Assembly (NCBI GenBank): GCA_002470465.1
Contig: DKMD01000020.1
Span: 54,222 to 110,044, forward strand
Reading direction: 5' to 3'
Length of the DNA: 55,823 nucleotides
DNA from: Pluralibacter sp. UBA7423
Lineage (GTDB): Bacteria; Pseudomonadota; Gammaproteobacteria; Enterobacterales; Enterobacteriaceae
This document shows, one piece after another, positions 38,434 through 47,573 of the stretch. Numbering within the stretch: position 1 is the stretch's first letter; every line of letters begins with the position of its first letter. The notes below the pieces were generated by a model. It worked only from the letters and a program-made list of their open reading frames with translations, was not told the origin of the DNA and did no database searches. The position numbers and the translations under genes are program-made.

Positions 38434-38461
38434 ACCGCTTACCCGCACAGATGACCGTTTA
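38434..38461 (+). promoter_or_regulatory. BtsR-like direct repeats upstream of btsT
   Basis: ACCGCTTA (38434-38441) and ACCGTTTA (38454-38461) resemble the BtsR (YehT) motif ACC[G/A]CT[C/T]A. They are direct repeats separated by 12 bp by my count. The first is a perfect match and the second has one mismatch. Confidence 0.6.
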
Positions 38462-38594
38462 ACATCCAATACAGCCGTTCGCTGATTTTCCTCCCGCTGC
38501 GCGCGCGTGGCTCTGGCACCATAAGCCCAGCATCAATACCTCCAGGTGCAGTTCCAGTACTCAACTCATTCTTATAAACGCCAGGTTTTTAACT

Positions 38595-40748
38595 ATGGAT
38601 ATGAAGAAACTTCTCAAGCATGTGCCGTGGGCCATTATCGGGATTATCGGGGCATTCTGCCTGTCGGTCGTCGCCCTGCGCCGCGGTGAACATGTCAGTG
38701 CCCTGTGGATCGTGGTCGCTTCCGTCTCGGTCTATCTGGTGGCTTATCGCTACTACAGCCTTTACATCGCCCAGAAGGTGATGAAACTCGACGAGAGCCG
38801 CGCCACGCCTGCGGTGATCAACAACGACGGACTGAACTACGTACCGACTAACCGCTACGTGCTGTTCGGCCACCACTTTGCCGCTATCGCTGGCGCAGGT
38901 CCGCTGGTCGGCCCTGTGCTCGCCGCCCAAATGGGCTACCTGCCGGGCACGCTGTGGCTGCTGGCAGGCGTCGTGCTGGCGGGGGCGGTGCAGGACTTCA
39001 TGGTGCTGTTTATCTCCTCGCGCCGTAACGGTTCGTCTCTGGGCGAAATGGTGAAAGAGGAAATGGGCCGCGTGCCGGGCTCCATCGCCCTGTTCGGCTG
39101 CTTCCTGATTATGATCATCATCCTCGCGGTGCTGGCGCTGATTGTGGTGAAAGCTCTGGCTGAAAGTCCTTGGGGCGTGTTCACCGTCTGCTCAACCGTG
39201 CCGATTGCGCTGTTTATGGGCATCTACATGCGCTTTATTCGCCCGGGACGCGTGGGCGAAGTGTCGGTCATCGGCATCGTGCTGCTGGTTGCCTCCATCT
39301 GGTTCGGTGGCGTGATTGCCCACGACCCGTACTGGGGCCCGGCGCTGACCTTCAAAGACACCACCATCACCTTCGCGCTGATTGGCTACGCGTTTGTTTC
39401 CGCGCTGCTGCCGGTGTGGCTGATTCTGGCCCCGCGTGACTATCTCGCCACCTTCCTGAAAATCGGCGTTATCGTCGGCCTGGCGCTGGGGATCGTTATC
39501 CTCAACCCTGAGCTGAAAATGCCTGCGGTCACGCAGTATATCGACGGTACCGGCCCGCTGTGGAAGGGCGCGATGTTCCCGTTCCTGTTTATCACCATCG
39601 CCTGCGGTGCGGTGTCTGGTTTCCATGCGCTGATCTCCTCCGGCACCACGCCGAAGCTGCTGGCAAATGAGAAAGACGCCCGCCTGATTGGCTATGGCGC
39701 GATGCTGATGGAGTCCTTCGTGGCGATCATGGCGCTGGTTGCGGCGTCCATTATCGAACCGGGCCTGTACTTCGCGATGAACACCCCGCCTGCGGGCCTC
39801 GGCATCACCATGCCAAACCTGCATGAGATGGGCGGTGAGAACGCCGCGATGATCATGGCGCAGCTGAAAGACGCGAGCATTCACGCCGCGGCAACCGTCA
39901 GCTCCTGGGGCTTCGTGATTTCGCCTGAGCAGATCATGCAGACCGCGAAAGATATCGGCGAACCTTCCGTACTGAACCGCGCAGGTGGCGCACCTACGCT
40001 GGCAGTAGGTATCGCGCACGTGTTCCACAAAGTGCTGCCGTGGGCGGACATGGGCTTCTGGTACCACTTCGGTATTCTGTTCGAAGCGCTGTTTATCCTC
40101 ACCGCGCTGGATGCCGGTACGCGTGCGGGCCGCTTCATGTTGCAGGACCTGCTCGGCAACTTCGTGCCGTTCCTGAAGAAAACCGACTCACTGGTGGCAG
40201 GTATTCTGGGCACGGCGGGCTGCGTGGGTCTGTGGGGCTACCTGCTTTATCAGGGCGTGGTTGACCCACTCGGCGGCGTGAAGAGCCTGTGGCCGCTGTT
40301 CGGTATCTCTAACCAGATGCTGGCCGCCGTGGCGCTGGTGCTCGGCACCGTCGTGCTGGTGAAAATGAAGCGTACCAAATACATCTGGGTAACGGTTGTC
40401 CCGGCGCTGTGGCTGCTGCTGTGCACCACCTGGGCACTGGGCCTGAAGCTGTTCAGCACCAACCCGCAGCTGGAAGGCTTCTTCTTTATGGCGAACCAGT
40501 ACAAAGAGAAGATTGCTAACGGCAGCGCAGACCTTACCGCGCAGCAGATTGCCAACATGAACCATATCGTGGTGAACAACTACACTAACGCGGGTCTGAG
40601 CATTCTGTTCCTGGTGGTGGTCTACAGCATCATCTTCTACGGCATTAAGACCTGGATGAAGGCCCGCAACATCGACGCGCGTACCGATAAAGAGACGCCG
40701 TATGTGCCGGTACCTGAGGGTGGCGTGAAGACCTCTTCGCATCATTAA
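38595..40748 (+). CDS. btsT: BtsT (YjiY): pyruvate/H+ symporter, CstA family
   Basis: BtsT imports pyruvate with high specificity and is induced by the BtsS/BtsR pyruvate-sensing system. The 717-aa protein has about 18 membrane segments and is close to E. coli throughout, including GHHFAAIAGAGPLVGPVLAAQMGY-type N-terminal family motifs and SGFHALISSGTTPK. It begins MDMKKLLKHVPW. The upstream region holds CRP and BtsR-like sites. yjiX and yjiA follow after a REP pair. Confidence 0.96.
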   Translation: MDMKKLLKHVPWAIIGIIGAFCLSVVALRRGEHVSALWIVVASVSVYLVAYRYYSLYIAQKVMKLDESRATPAVINNDGLNYVPTNRYVLFGHHFAAIAGAGPLVGPVLAAQMGYLPGTLWLLAGVVLAGAVQDFMVLFISSRRNGSSLGEMVKEEMGRVPGSIALFGCFLIMIIILAVLALIVVKALAESPWGVFTVCSTVPIALFMGIYMRFIRPGRVGEVSVIGIVLLVASIWFGGVIAHDPYWGPALTFKDTTITFALIGYAFVSALLPVWLILAPRDYLATFLKIGVIVGLALGIVILNPELKMPAVTQYIDGTGPLWKGAMFPFLFITIACGAVSGFHALISSGTTPKLLANEKDARLIGYGAMLMESFVAIMALVAASIIEPGLYFAMNTPPAGLGITMPNLHEMGGENAAMIMAQLKDASIHAAATVSSWGFVISPEQIMQTAKDIGEPSVLNRAGGAPTLAVGIAHVFHKVLPWADMGFWYHFGILFEALFILTALDAGTRAGRFMLQDLLGNFVPFLKKTDSLVAGILGTAGCVGLWGYLLYQGVVDPLGGVKSLWPLFGISNQMLAAVALVLGTVVLVKMKRTKYIWVTVVPALWLLLCTTWALGLKLFSTNPQLEGFFFMANQYKEKIANGSADLTAQQIANMNHIVVNNYTNAGLSILFLVVVYSIIFYGIKTWMKARNIDARTDKETPYVPVPEGGVKTSSHH

Positions 40749-40754
40749 CACGAC

Positions 40755-40824
40755 GGCGGGTGGCGCTACGCTAACCCGCCCTACACTATACCTGTAGGCC
40801 CGGCAAGCATTGCGCCGCCGGGCA
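40755..40824. repeat. REP/BIME pair between btsT and yjiX
   Basis: CGGCGGGTGGCGCTACGC..ACCCGCCCTAC and TGTAGGCCCGGCAAGC..GCCGCCGGGCA. Confidence 0.85.
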
Positions 40825-40844
40825 TTTACTTATCAGGATGGGCA

Positions 40845-41048
40845 ATGTTTGGTAACTTAGGGCAGGCAAAAAAATACCTCGGCCAGGCGGCGAAGATGCT
40901 GATTGGCATCCCGGACTACGACAACTACGTCGAACACATGCAGACCAACCATCCGGACAAGCCGTACATGACCTACGAAGAATTCTTCCGCGAGCGCCAG
41001 CAGGCGCGCTACGGCGGCAGTGGAGAAGGCGGCATGCGCTGCTGCTAA
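40845..41048 (+). CDS. yjiX: YjiX: YbdD/YjiX family small protein
   Basis: A 67-aa protein with the family core [37 protein letters not shown] and a cysteine pair at the C-terminus. The family partners CstA-type pyruvate transporters; work on the CstA homologue shows that the small protein is needed for uptake, so YjiX probably serves BtsT. It follows btsT and precedes yjiA by 10 bp. Confidence 0.95.
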   Translation: MFGNLGQAKKYLGQAAKMLIGIPDYDNYVEHMQTNHPDKPYMTYEEFFRERQQARYGGSGEGGMRCC

Positions 41049-41058
41049 AGGAGAAACG

Positions 41059-42015
41059 ATGACCCAGATTGCAGTCACCCTGCTGACCGGATTTCTCGGC
41101 GCAGGCAAAACTACCCTGTTGCGCCATATCCTCGACGAACAGCACGGCTTTAAAATTGCCGTCATTGAAAACGAATTCGGCGAAGTCTCGATAGACACCC
41201 AACTGGTAGGCGACCGCGCCACGCAGATCAAAACCCTCACTAACGGCTGCATCTGCTGCAGTAAATCTAACGAACTGGAAGACGCGCTACTGGATCTGCT
41301 CGACGCCCGCGATCGCGGTGATATCGAGTTTGATCGGCTGATCATCGAATGCACCGGCATGGCCGATCCCGGTCCGATTGTGCAGACCTTTTTCTCCCAC
41401 GAGATCCTCTGCGAGCGCTATCTGCTGGACGGCGTGATCGCCCTGGTTGACGCCGTACACGCCGAAGATCAGATGAATCAGTTCACCCTGGCGCAGTCCC
41501 AGGTGGGCTATGCCGATCGGATCCTGCTGACCAAAACCGACGTCGCAGGCGATACCCAAAAGCTGCGCGAACGTCTGGCCCGTATCAATGCCCGCGCGCC
41601 GATCCACACCGTCACGCACGGCGAGATCGACCTGAATCAGCTATTTAACACCAACGGCTTTATGCTCGAAGAAAACGTTATCCAGCCAAAACCGCGCTTC
41701 CATTTTATGGTGGAAAAGCAAAACGACATCTCATCGATTGTGGTGGAACTGGATTACCCTGTGGACATCAGCGACGTCTCCCGCGTGATGGAAAATCTGC
41801 TGCTTGATTTCGCTGACAAACTTCTGCGCTACAAAGGCATGCTGTGGATAGACGGCGAGCCGAATCGCCTGCTGTTCCAGGGCGTCCAGCGCCTCTACAG
41901 CGCCGACTGGGACCGCCCATGGGGCGAAGAACCGCCGCACAGCACGATGGTGTTTATCGGCGTGCAGCTGCCTGAAGACGACATTCGTGCGGCGTTTGCG
42001 GGGTTGAAGCGCTGA
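41059..42015 (+). CDS. yjiA: YjiA: COG0523 metal-binding GTPase
   Basis: YjiA is a G3E-family GTPase with metal-binding ability; its physiological client is unknown. The 318-aa protein has Walker A GFLGAGKTT, the CxCC metal motif in GCICCSKSNEL, an ECTGMADP switch-like segment and LLTKTDVA for guanine specificity, then a CobW C-terminal domain. ATG at 41059 has AAAGGAGAAA upstream; the longer frame overlaps yjiX and is not used. Confidence 0.96.
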   Translation: MTQIAVTLLTGFLGAGKTTLLRHILDEQHGFKIAVIENEFGEVSIDTQLVGDRATQIKTLTNGCICCSKSNELEDALLDLLDARDRGDIEFDRLIIECTGMADPGPIVQTFFSHEILCERYLLDGVIALVDAVHAEDQMNQFTLAQSQVGYADRILLTKTDVAGDTQKLRERLARINARAPIHTVTHGEIDLNQLFNTNGFMLEENVIQPKPRFHFMVEKQNDISSIVVELDYPVDISDVSRVMENLLLDFADKLLRYKGMLWIDGEPNRLLFQGVQRLYSADWDRPWGEEPPHSTMVFIGVQLPEDDIRAAFAGLKR

Positions 42016-42033
42016 CAGAGGGCGTAGTTTACT

Positions 42034-42054
42034 CCCTCTCCCTTTGGGAGAGGG
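42034..42054. terminator. CCCTCTCCC-TTT-GGGAGAGGG hairpin
   Basis: A perfect 9-bp stem with a TTT loop between convergent yjiA and the phytase-like gene. The same sequence type recurs in many enterobacterial intergenic regions. It lacks a T-tract, so it may be a repeat rather than a strong terminator. Confidence 0.6.
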
Positions 42055-42072
42055 GATCAGGCCGCACAACCT

Positions 42073-43428
42073 TTACATCAACGGCTCAGGCAGCGTCACC
42101 ACCCAAAGCTCGCTGTCCGACTCCGGTTTTTCCAGCGGCTTAATGCCGATCGTCGTCGCCACCACTTTGTCATCAACGGTCAGCTTACCCTGATCGTTAA
42201 CCCGATAATCCTTCAGCTTTTTGCCCTCCACCGGATCCTTCAGCGTGGTCTTCACGCCAAAGTCGTTGTCATTCGCCACGGCGATCGTTTTGCTGTCGAT
42301 CAGCGCGAGGCCTTCGGCTTTCTCCTGCTGCCAGCCGAGCTTGCGCAGATCGACGGCCAGCGTTTTCGACGCTAACTGGATCCCGCGCTTCGCCAGCTTA
42401 TCGGCATCATCAAATTCCGGATACTCACCCGGCTTATCAAACGCCGCCAGGTCGCTGGCCTTGCTCAGGTCGACCTTATAGACGTTATTGCGCATCACGT
42501 CGTGCTTATCGCCACCCTGCTCTATCAACAGGATGTGCTGATTATCCAGCGCCACGATGTCGCCGATTTTGGCATCGCTGTTCTTGCTGTAGACGTCGTC
42601 AATCGGGTAGCCGTACATCGCCGTTTTGCCGGTCGCCGGGTCGAAGCTCACCAGGCGGGTGAACAGCGCTTTTTTCTTACTCTTGCCGTCGATGTCCAGC
42701 GTGCTTTGCACCGCCGCGATAATGCGGCCGTCCGGCATCCGCGTGATACCTTCAAAGCCGCGGTTCGGCTGGCGCCACTTGATGATATTCGGCAAGCCGC
42801 CCGCAATCGCCTTTTCGCCATCCTGCGCCTGCGGGCCATGCACGGCGAGGATCTTGCCCGTCGCGTCGATGTTGATCAGGAACGGACCGTATTCATCACA
42901 CAGCCAGAAGCCGCCTTTGCCGTCGGGCGTGATGCCTTCGGTATCCAGCCCACGATTATCGCCAGTGAGGGTTTTCAGCGTATCGCTGAGCGCTACTTCA
43001 TTGGTGGAGCCAATCACGTCGCTCTGCAACGGCAGGCCGTTGATCTGGCCCTTGTCGTCATGCAGCGCGCGGACATCCGCTGCCTGTGCCTTACCGTTTT
43101 CCACGCGAATGGATAGCAGCAGCGGCGCAAATTCAGGTGTGACGAAAATCTTCGCCTCCTGCTTACTAACGTTCGGCGCATCCGCGTTCGGGCCGCGATC
43201 CGTCACCGTCGCAAACGTCAGCGCATCGCCCTGCTTGCCGGTAAATAGCAGTCCAGAACCAATGCCAACAGGCAACCCATTCGGAAACACTGAAGCAAAA
43301 GCGCCGCTGTAATTAATGTGCGAACCTTCCGGGAAGCTCACCACGTAGCGTTCTGCAGTAGGTTCAGCGGCGAACGCGTTGAGGGAAAATGCGGATAACA
43401 AAGCCAGAGGAATCAATTTTATTTTCAT
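42073..43428 (-). CDS. Esterase-like/phytase-like periplasmic protein
   Basis: A 451-aa exported protein with a signal peptide (MKIKLIPLALLSAFSLNAFA, cleavage near residue 20). The body has recurring strand segments such as DTEGITPDGKGGFWLCDEYGPFL and NRGFEGITRMPDGR, typical of the 'esterase-like activity of phytase' beta-propeller family. It probably acts in the periplasm on a phosphorylated or ester substrate. Three Pho-box repeats lie 42 bp upstream of the start, which supports a phosphate role. It stands where E. coli K-12 carries its restriction-gene cluster. Confidence 0.85.
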   Translation of the reverse strand: MKIKLIPLALLSAFSLNAFAAEPTAERYVVSFPEGSHINYSGAFASVFPNGLPVGIGSGLLFTGKQGDALTFATVTDRGPNADAPNVSKQEAKIFVTPEFAPLLLSIRVENGKAQAADVRALHDDKGQINGLPLQSDVIGSTNEVALSDTLKTLTGDNRGLDTEGITPDGKGGFWLCDEYGPFLINIDATGKILAVHGPQAQDGEKAIAGGLPNIIKWRQPNRGFEGITRMPDGRIIAAVQSTLDIDGKSKKKALFTRLVSFDPATGKTAMYGYPIDDVYSKNSDAKIGDIVALDNQHILLIEQGGDKHDVMRNNVYKVDLSKASDLAAFDKPGEYPEFDDADKLAKRGIQLASKTLAVDLRKLGWQQEKAEGLALIDSKTIAVANDNDFGVKTTLKDPVEGKKLKDYRVNDQGKLTVDDKVVATTIGIKPLEKPESDSELWVVTLPEPLM

Positions 43429-43469
43429 GTCGTTAGCACCTTTTTATGAGTGTGAACAACGTAAGAAGG

Positions 43470-43502
43470 TGAGATGACAGGGAGATGACGGTGGGGTGAC
43501 GG
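43470..43502 (-). promoter_or_regulatory. Pho box of three 11-bp repeats
   Basis: On the minus strand CCGTCACCCCA, CCGTCATCTCC and CTGTCATCTCA follow one another without gaps. PhoB binds 11-bp direct repeats of CTGTCAT plus four bases, so each unit matches. It lies 42 bp upstream of the phytase-like gene. Confidence 0.8.
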
Positions 43503-43636
43503 TTTGGGGATTCTAACTGGTTGAAAGTAGCCAATATGGTTATCGTAACAAAGTGATAGCGTTTAAAACTTACTCGGCCAATAATATTTTCCCTGGTATG
43601 TATATTGATATTTGATTTAACAATATGGGTGTTAAG

Positions 43637-44359
43637 ATGCACATAAATTTAAAAAAACTCCTTAGACATATAGCCACTACAATTCCAATGTATGAATTCA
43701 TTTCAGATTTAATTACTTTTATTAGAAGACCAGAGATCTATGATGGCCAGCATGAATATGTCCCATTGTATAAACCAGGGGGGAACTATATAAAATCATT
43801 GATACTCGTTGGAGTGATAACAGGGTTAATCAGTTTTATAGCTAAAGGCTCTGTCCCCGTTGATAATACTAGCCTAATACTTAAACCATTCGCTTTTCTT
43901 TTAATCCTATCCTATCAAGCAATTTCATTTGGAATGATAATTTGGGCTCTTGTGTTTGCATTTGTTTTCTTTAAAGAGAAGAAACTGCATACCGTATGCT
44001 TTCTACAGACATTGCATGCATACTCAGTCATGAATTTACTTATTCCTGCATTCATGTTCATTGGCATTAACAGAATCATATTGATTGTGTTTAGTACATT
44101 ACCTTTCTGGATGGATATTATATCATTAACCTTACCACTTATTTTCTTCTTAATGACCTATAGATTACTAGTTAAACCTATACAACAATATATTTCAAGG
44201 CATTATAATAATCTAAGCGCCTGGATAATTACAGCATTCATTTTCAGCTTAGGATTTTGGTTGCTTGGACATCTACCTTCCCTTTATAATAACAATGTCA
44301 TTGACATTAATAACATGAATAGCTTATTGAATCAACTCAAAGACAATTTTCATAACTAA
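43637..44359 (+). CDS. AT-rich gene for an unknown Yip1-like membrane protein
   Basis: A 240-aa protein with five or six membrane helices (for example IKSLILVGVITGLISFI, AFLLILSYQAISFGMIIWAL and IITAFIFSLGFWLLG) and a short cytoplasmic N-terminus. The layout resembles Yip1-domain proteins but no motif proves it. ATG at 43637 is preferred over 43625 because GGGTG lies 6 to 10 bp before it. Base composition is far more AT-rich than its neighbours, a sign of transfer. The function is unknown. Confidence 0.7.
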   Translation: MHINLKKLLRHIATTIPMYEFISDLITFIRRPEIYDGQHEYVPLYKPGGNYIKSLILVGVITGLISFIAKGSVPVDNTSLILKPFAFLLILSYQAISFGMIIWALVFAFVFFKEKKLHTVCFLQTLHAYSVMNLLIPAFMFIGINRIILIVFSTLPFWMDIISLTLPLIFFLMTYRLLVKPIQQYISRHYNNLSAWIITAFIFSLGFWLLGHLPSLYNNNVIDINNMNSLLNQLKDNFHN

Positions 44360-44535
44360 AAACAAACAACACCATTTAATTATTGATACTTACAAAACAA
44401 AAACATATAGCAAAAAAAATGCCAACTTCTTTTCTGAAATACCAAGAAAAGTGAACCAGATCGCATCATTCATTCACCAACAATAATTACTCTACCGATA
44501 CTCACTTTCCCTCTGCACCGACTGGAAGAAGCACG

Positions 44536-45223
44536 ATGAAAGGAACTCTCTCGATGAACCTGAATGATCTTTCATCCTGTAGCACAATGACAAAATCCCC
44601 GGTCTGGGGAGTGATGGACGTTTTACAATGGAAACTCACTCCTGAGAAATGGGGAGGTGGCGTTGGCTACATCCAGAAATTTAAAGACAGTTGGGTTATC
44701 CATAACAGACAAATCATAAAATTCGCTGCCGCAGAATTTAAGCTACCTGCAGAATTGCTTACCGGTGTGTGCTGGATAGAAGTCGGTGGAGACCCCAATT
44801 TTATCGACAGCGTCGATTTGAGGTCAGGGCCTTTGACTGGAGCGGCCCGGAATATGTTGACCGGTATTTAACGCTGACCAGCCCACCAGAGAAAACATCC
44901 TTTGGCTTTGTCAGCATGCAGCTAAGAACCGCAGCAAAAACCTCGGCCTGGATGCGACCAAAATGAAGGCCTCCGATCTCAGGAGACTGGCAGCCGGCCT
45001 TGAGAAAGACAACTACAACATCAGCCTGGTCGCCCGCCACCTTCGTGAACTGGCTGATTATGATAATCTACCCTCGCAGCTCAGCATGGACGACATCAGA
45101 CTTGTCGGGGCAAGGTATAACAGAGGCATCATCCCGACGCTTGCTGAGATAAAAAGAAACACAAGCTATGGCGACTTTATTGTCAAACACTGGCAGCGGT
45201 TTAACAAACTGGTATCGTACTAA
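44536..45223 (+). pseudogene. Muramidase-like gene broken by two frameshifts
   Basis: Three successive frames together give one continuous protein of about 225 aa. Frame 1 encodes KFAAAEFKLPAELLTGVCWIEVGGDPNFID and ends at a TAA near 44871. Frame 2, from about 44817, encodes VRAFDWSGPEYVDRYLTL and FGFVSMQLRTAAK. Frame 3, from about 44940, encodes LGLDATKMKASDL and VGARYNRG to the TAA at 45221-45223. The I-E-x-G-G-D-P start, the S-Q-type repeat segment and the A-R-Y-N-R-G end resemble lysozyme/lytic transglycosylase-fold proteins. Each shift fits a one-base loss. The original was probably a cell-wall-cutting enzyme or effector. Confidence 0.7.
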
Positions 45224-45526
45224 ATGAAAAACAAACTCAGAATCCCCCTCCTGCTGGTTTATATCGCTGCAATGCTGGCACTGTATATCCTCTCCGTCGA
45301 TAAATACTCGTGGATGCGTGAGGTGGATCCTTATGTGTCGCCACGGTCGATAAATATCAATACCGCTAACGGCTATCCTCTGGCGACGATAACGTTCGTG
45401 TTTATCCTGGCCCTGCAGCTCCTGTGGTTCACTTTGGAAAAAAGGAAGAAAGGTAAAGTCACCGCAGTGGTATTAGCCCTGGCTGCCGCATTATTCTACC
45501 TTGCGGGCGTTTTACGCCTGCTTTAG
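45224..45526 (+). CDS. Small membrane protein coupled to the muramidase-like gene
   Basis: A 100-aa protein with three predicted membrane helices (LLLVYIAAMLALYILSV, LATITFVFILALQLLWF and VVLALAAALFYLAGVL) and a polar loop after the first. Its ATG directly follows the TAA of the preceding broken gene, so the two were made as a pair. A membrane protein directly downstream of a wall-hydrolase-like gene could be an immunity protein or a holin-like partner; this is inference. The family is not recognised. It stays intact although its partner is broken. Confidence 0.65.
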   Translation: MKNKLRIPLLLVYIAAMLALYILSVDKYSWMREVDPYVSPRSININTANGYPLATITFVFILALQLLWFTLEKRKKGKVTAVVLALAAALFYLAGVLRLL

Positions 45527-45634
45527 CGCAATATTTGCCATCCCTTCAGTACTGAAGATAATTGTCACCCTGCCCTGCAGGCGAACATTCGGGGCTATAG
45601 TGTAAAAAGACCACTTTGACGCAAGGATGTTTGT

Positions 45635-47527
45635 ATGAACCAGATGGCACTGGCATCAGACAACTCCACTACACAAAAATCTCCCAACTCTATATGGCTG
45701 GCGGGCAGCGCCCTCGGCGTGGTGTTCGGCGATATCGGCACCAGCCCGCTGTATACCCTGAAAACGGTTATTCTGCTTTCCGGCGGCAGCCCGACGCCCG
45801 CCATCATTCTCGGCCTGCTATCGTTGATCGTCTGGACGCTTATCCTCGTCACCTCAATAAAATATGCCCTCTTCGCGATGCGCTTCGACAACCGGGGCGA
45901 AGGCGGGATCATGGCGCTCATGTCGCTGTTACAGCACAACGGCAAAGGCCGCGGCCTCATCATCTTTGCCGGGCTGCTGGGCGCGGCGCTGATCTACGGC
46001 GACGGGGCAATCACCCCGGCAATTTCCGTGCTGTCGGCGCTGGAAGGATTAAAGATCGTCTTCCCGGAAGGGCAGCACCTGATCCTGCCGGGCACGGTGG
46101 CCATTCTGGTGGCATTGTTTGCCATTCAGCCGTTTGGCACGGCCAAAATCGGCATCGTGTTTGGCCCCATCATGACGCTGTGGTTTGTGGTGATTGCCGG
46201 GCTCGGCATCTGGGGCATCGCCCAACATCCGGCGGTGTTGATGGCGATAAACCCTTATTACGGCGTGCATTTTTTGCTGTCGAACGGGCTGGTGAGCTTT
46301 CTGGTGCTGGGCGGGGTCTTTCTGTGCGTGACCGGAGCCGAGGCACTGTATGCCGACATGGGGCATTTCGGTAAGAAACCGGTCTGGATGGCGTGGTTTG
46401 GCCTGGTATTCCCGAGCCTGCTGCTGAACTACGCCGGGCAGTCAGCGCTGCTGCTTTCCGGGGCGGATATCACCCACAATATTTTCTTTCGCCTCTGCCC
46501 ACCGGCGCTGCAAATTCCGTTAGTTATCCTGGCGACGCTCGCCACCATCATCGCAAGCCAGGCCATTATTACCGGTGCATTTTCCATGACCCGCCAGACC
46601 ATCCAGCTCGGCTGGCTGCCGAGGTTGTTGGTGAAGCAGACGGCAGAGGACAACTACGGCCAGATTTACATCGGCATCGTCAACTGGCTGCTGATGATCG
46701 CCACGGTGTTTCTCGCCGTGTTCTTCAAATCCTCCGATAACCTCGCCGCCGCGTATGGCATTGCCGTGTCGCTGACCATGCTGATGACTTCCGGTCTGCT
46801 GTACGCGGCGATGCGCCGCATCTGGCACTGGAACCGCACCGCCAGCGGGCTGGTCGCCCTGTTGTTCCTGGCTATCGACACCTGTTTTCTGATAGCCAAC
46901 CTCATTAAGGTGCTGGAAGGCGGCTACATTCCGCTGCTGCTCGCCGCGGTGATTTGTACGGTGATGATAGTCTGGCATCGCGGGCGCGCCGCCACGCTGC
47001 ATTCGCTGAACGATATCGGCATGGACGTTGAGACCTTTTTCGACAAGCTGGAAGCGAACAACATCCCTCGCGGCCCTGGCTCGGCGGTGTTTTTGACCCG
47101 CTCGCAGGGCGGTATTCCGCCGTTGATGCGCTGGCATGTGATGCGTAATCGGTCACTTCAGGAGAATGTCCTGGCCCTGACCGTCACCGTTTTGAATGTC
47201 CCGCGCATCGCCAACGTGAACCGGCTGGTTATCCGCCGGGCCGCGCCCAACTACTGGCGTGCAGTGGCCTATTACGGCTTTATGGAACGCCCGAATATTC
47301 CGGCGCTCCAGCGTGAAATCAGCAAGCGAAACTGCCCGTTTGAGCTGGCTGATGCCACCTATTATCTCGGCCACGAAACCATCGTCGGCCGTGAAGATGG
47401 CGAAGGCATCGCCACCTGGCAGCGCCGATGCTTTGCGTTCATGGCCCGCAACTGCACGCACGCGACGCACTATTACCATCTTCCTGGCGATCAGGTGGTG
47501 GAAATCAGCCGCCGCGTGGCTATCTGA
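45635..47527 (+). CDS. Kup-family potassium transporter
   Basis: A 630-aa K+ uptake protein of the KUP/HAK/KT family. It begins with the family motif VVFGDIGTSPLYTLKTV and has about 12 membrane segments, TGAEALYADMGHFGKKP, ITGAFSMTRQTIQLG and NLAAAYGIAVSLTMLMTSGL, then a cytoplasmic C-terminal domain of about 150 residues. It differs from E. coli Kup as remembered and is probably a second paralogue. AAGGA lies 8 to 12 bp before the ATG. It is followed closely by yjiN. Confidence 0.93.
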   Translation: MNQMALASDNSTTQKSPNSIWLAGSALGVVFGDIGTSPLYTLKTVILLSGGSPTPAIILGLLSLIVWTLILVTSIKYALFAMRFDNRGEGGIMALMSLLQHNGKGRGLIIFAGLLGAALIYGDGAITPAISVLSALEGLKIVFPEGQHLILPGTVAILVALFAIQPFGTAKIGIVFGPIMTLWFVVIAGLGIWGIAQHPAVLMAINPYYGVHFLLSNGLVSFLVLGGVFLCVTGAEALYADMGHFGKKPVWMAWFGLVFPSLLLNYAGQSALLLSGADITHNIFFRLCPPALQIPLVILATLATIIASQAIITGAFSMTRQTIQLGWLPRLLVKQTAEDNYGQIYIGIVNWLLMIATVFLAVFFKSSDNLAAAYGIAVSLTMLMTSGLLYAAMRRIWHWNRTASGLVALLFLAIDTCFLIANLIKVLEGGYIPLLLAAVICTVMIVWHRGRAATLHSLNDIGMDVETFFDKLEANNIPRGPGSAVFLTRSQGGIPPLMRWHVMRNRSLQENVLALTVTVLNVPRIANVNRLVIRRAAPNYWRAVAYYGFMERPNIPALQREISKRNCPFELADATYYLGHETIVGREDGEGIATWQRRCFAFMARNCTHATHYYHLPGDQVVEISRRVAI

Positions 47528-47573
47528 CGCACAGGCTTTGCACTCTTCTGCCGTCCCGCTCTATGCTTAGGGT

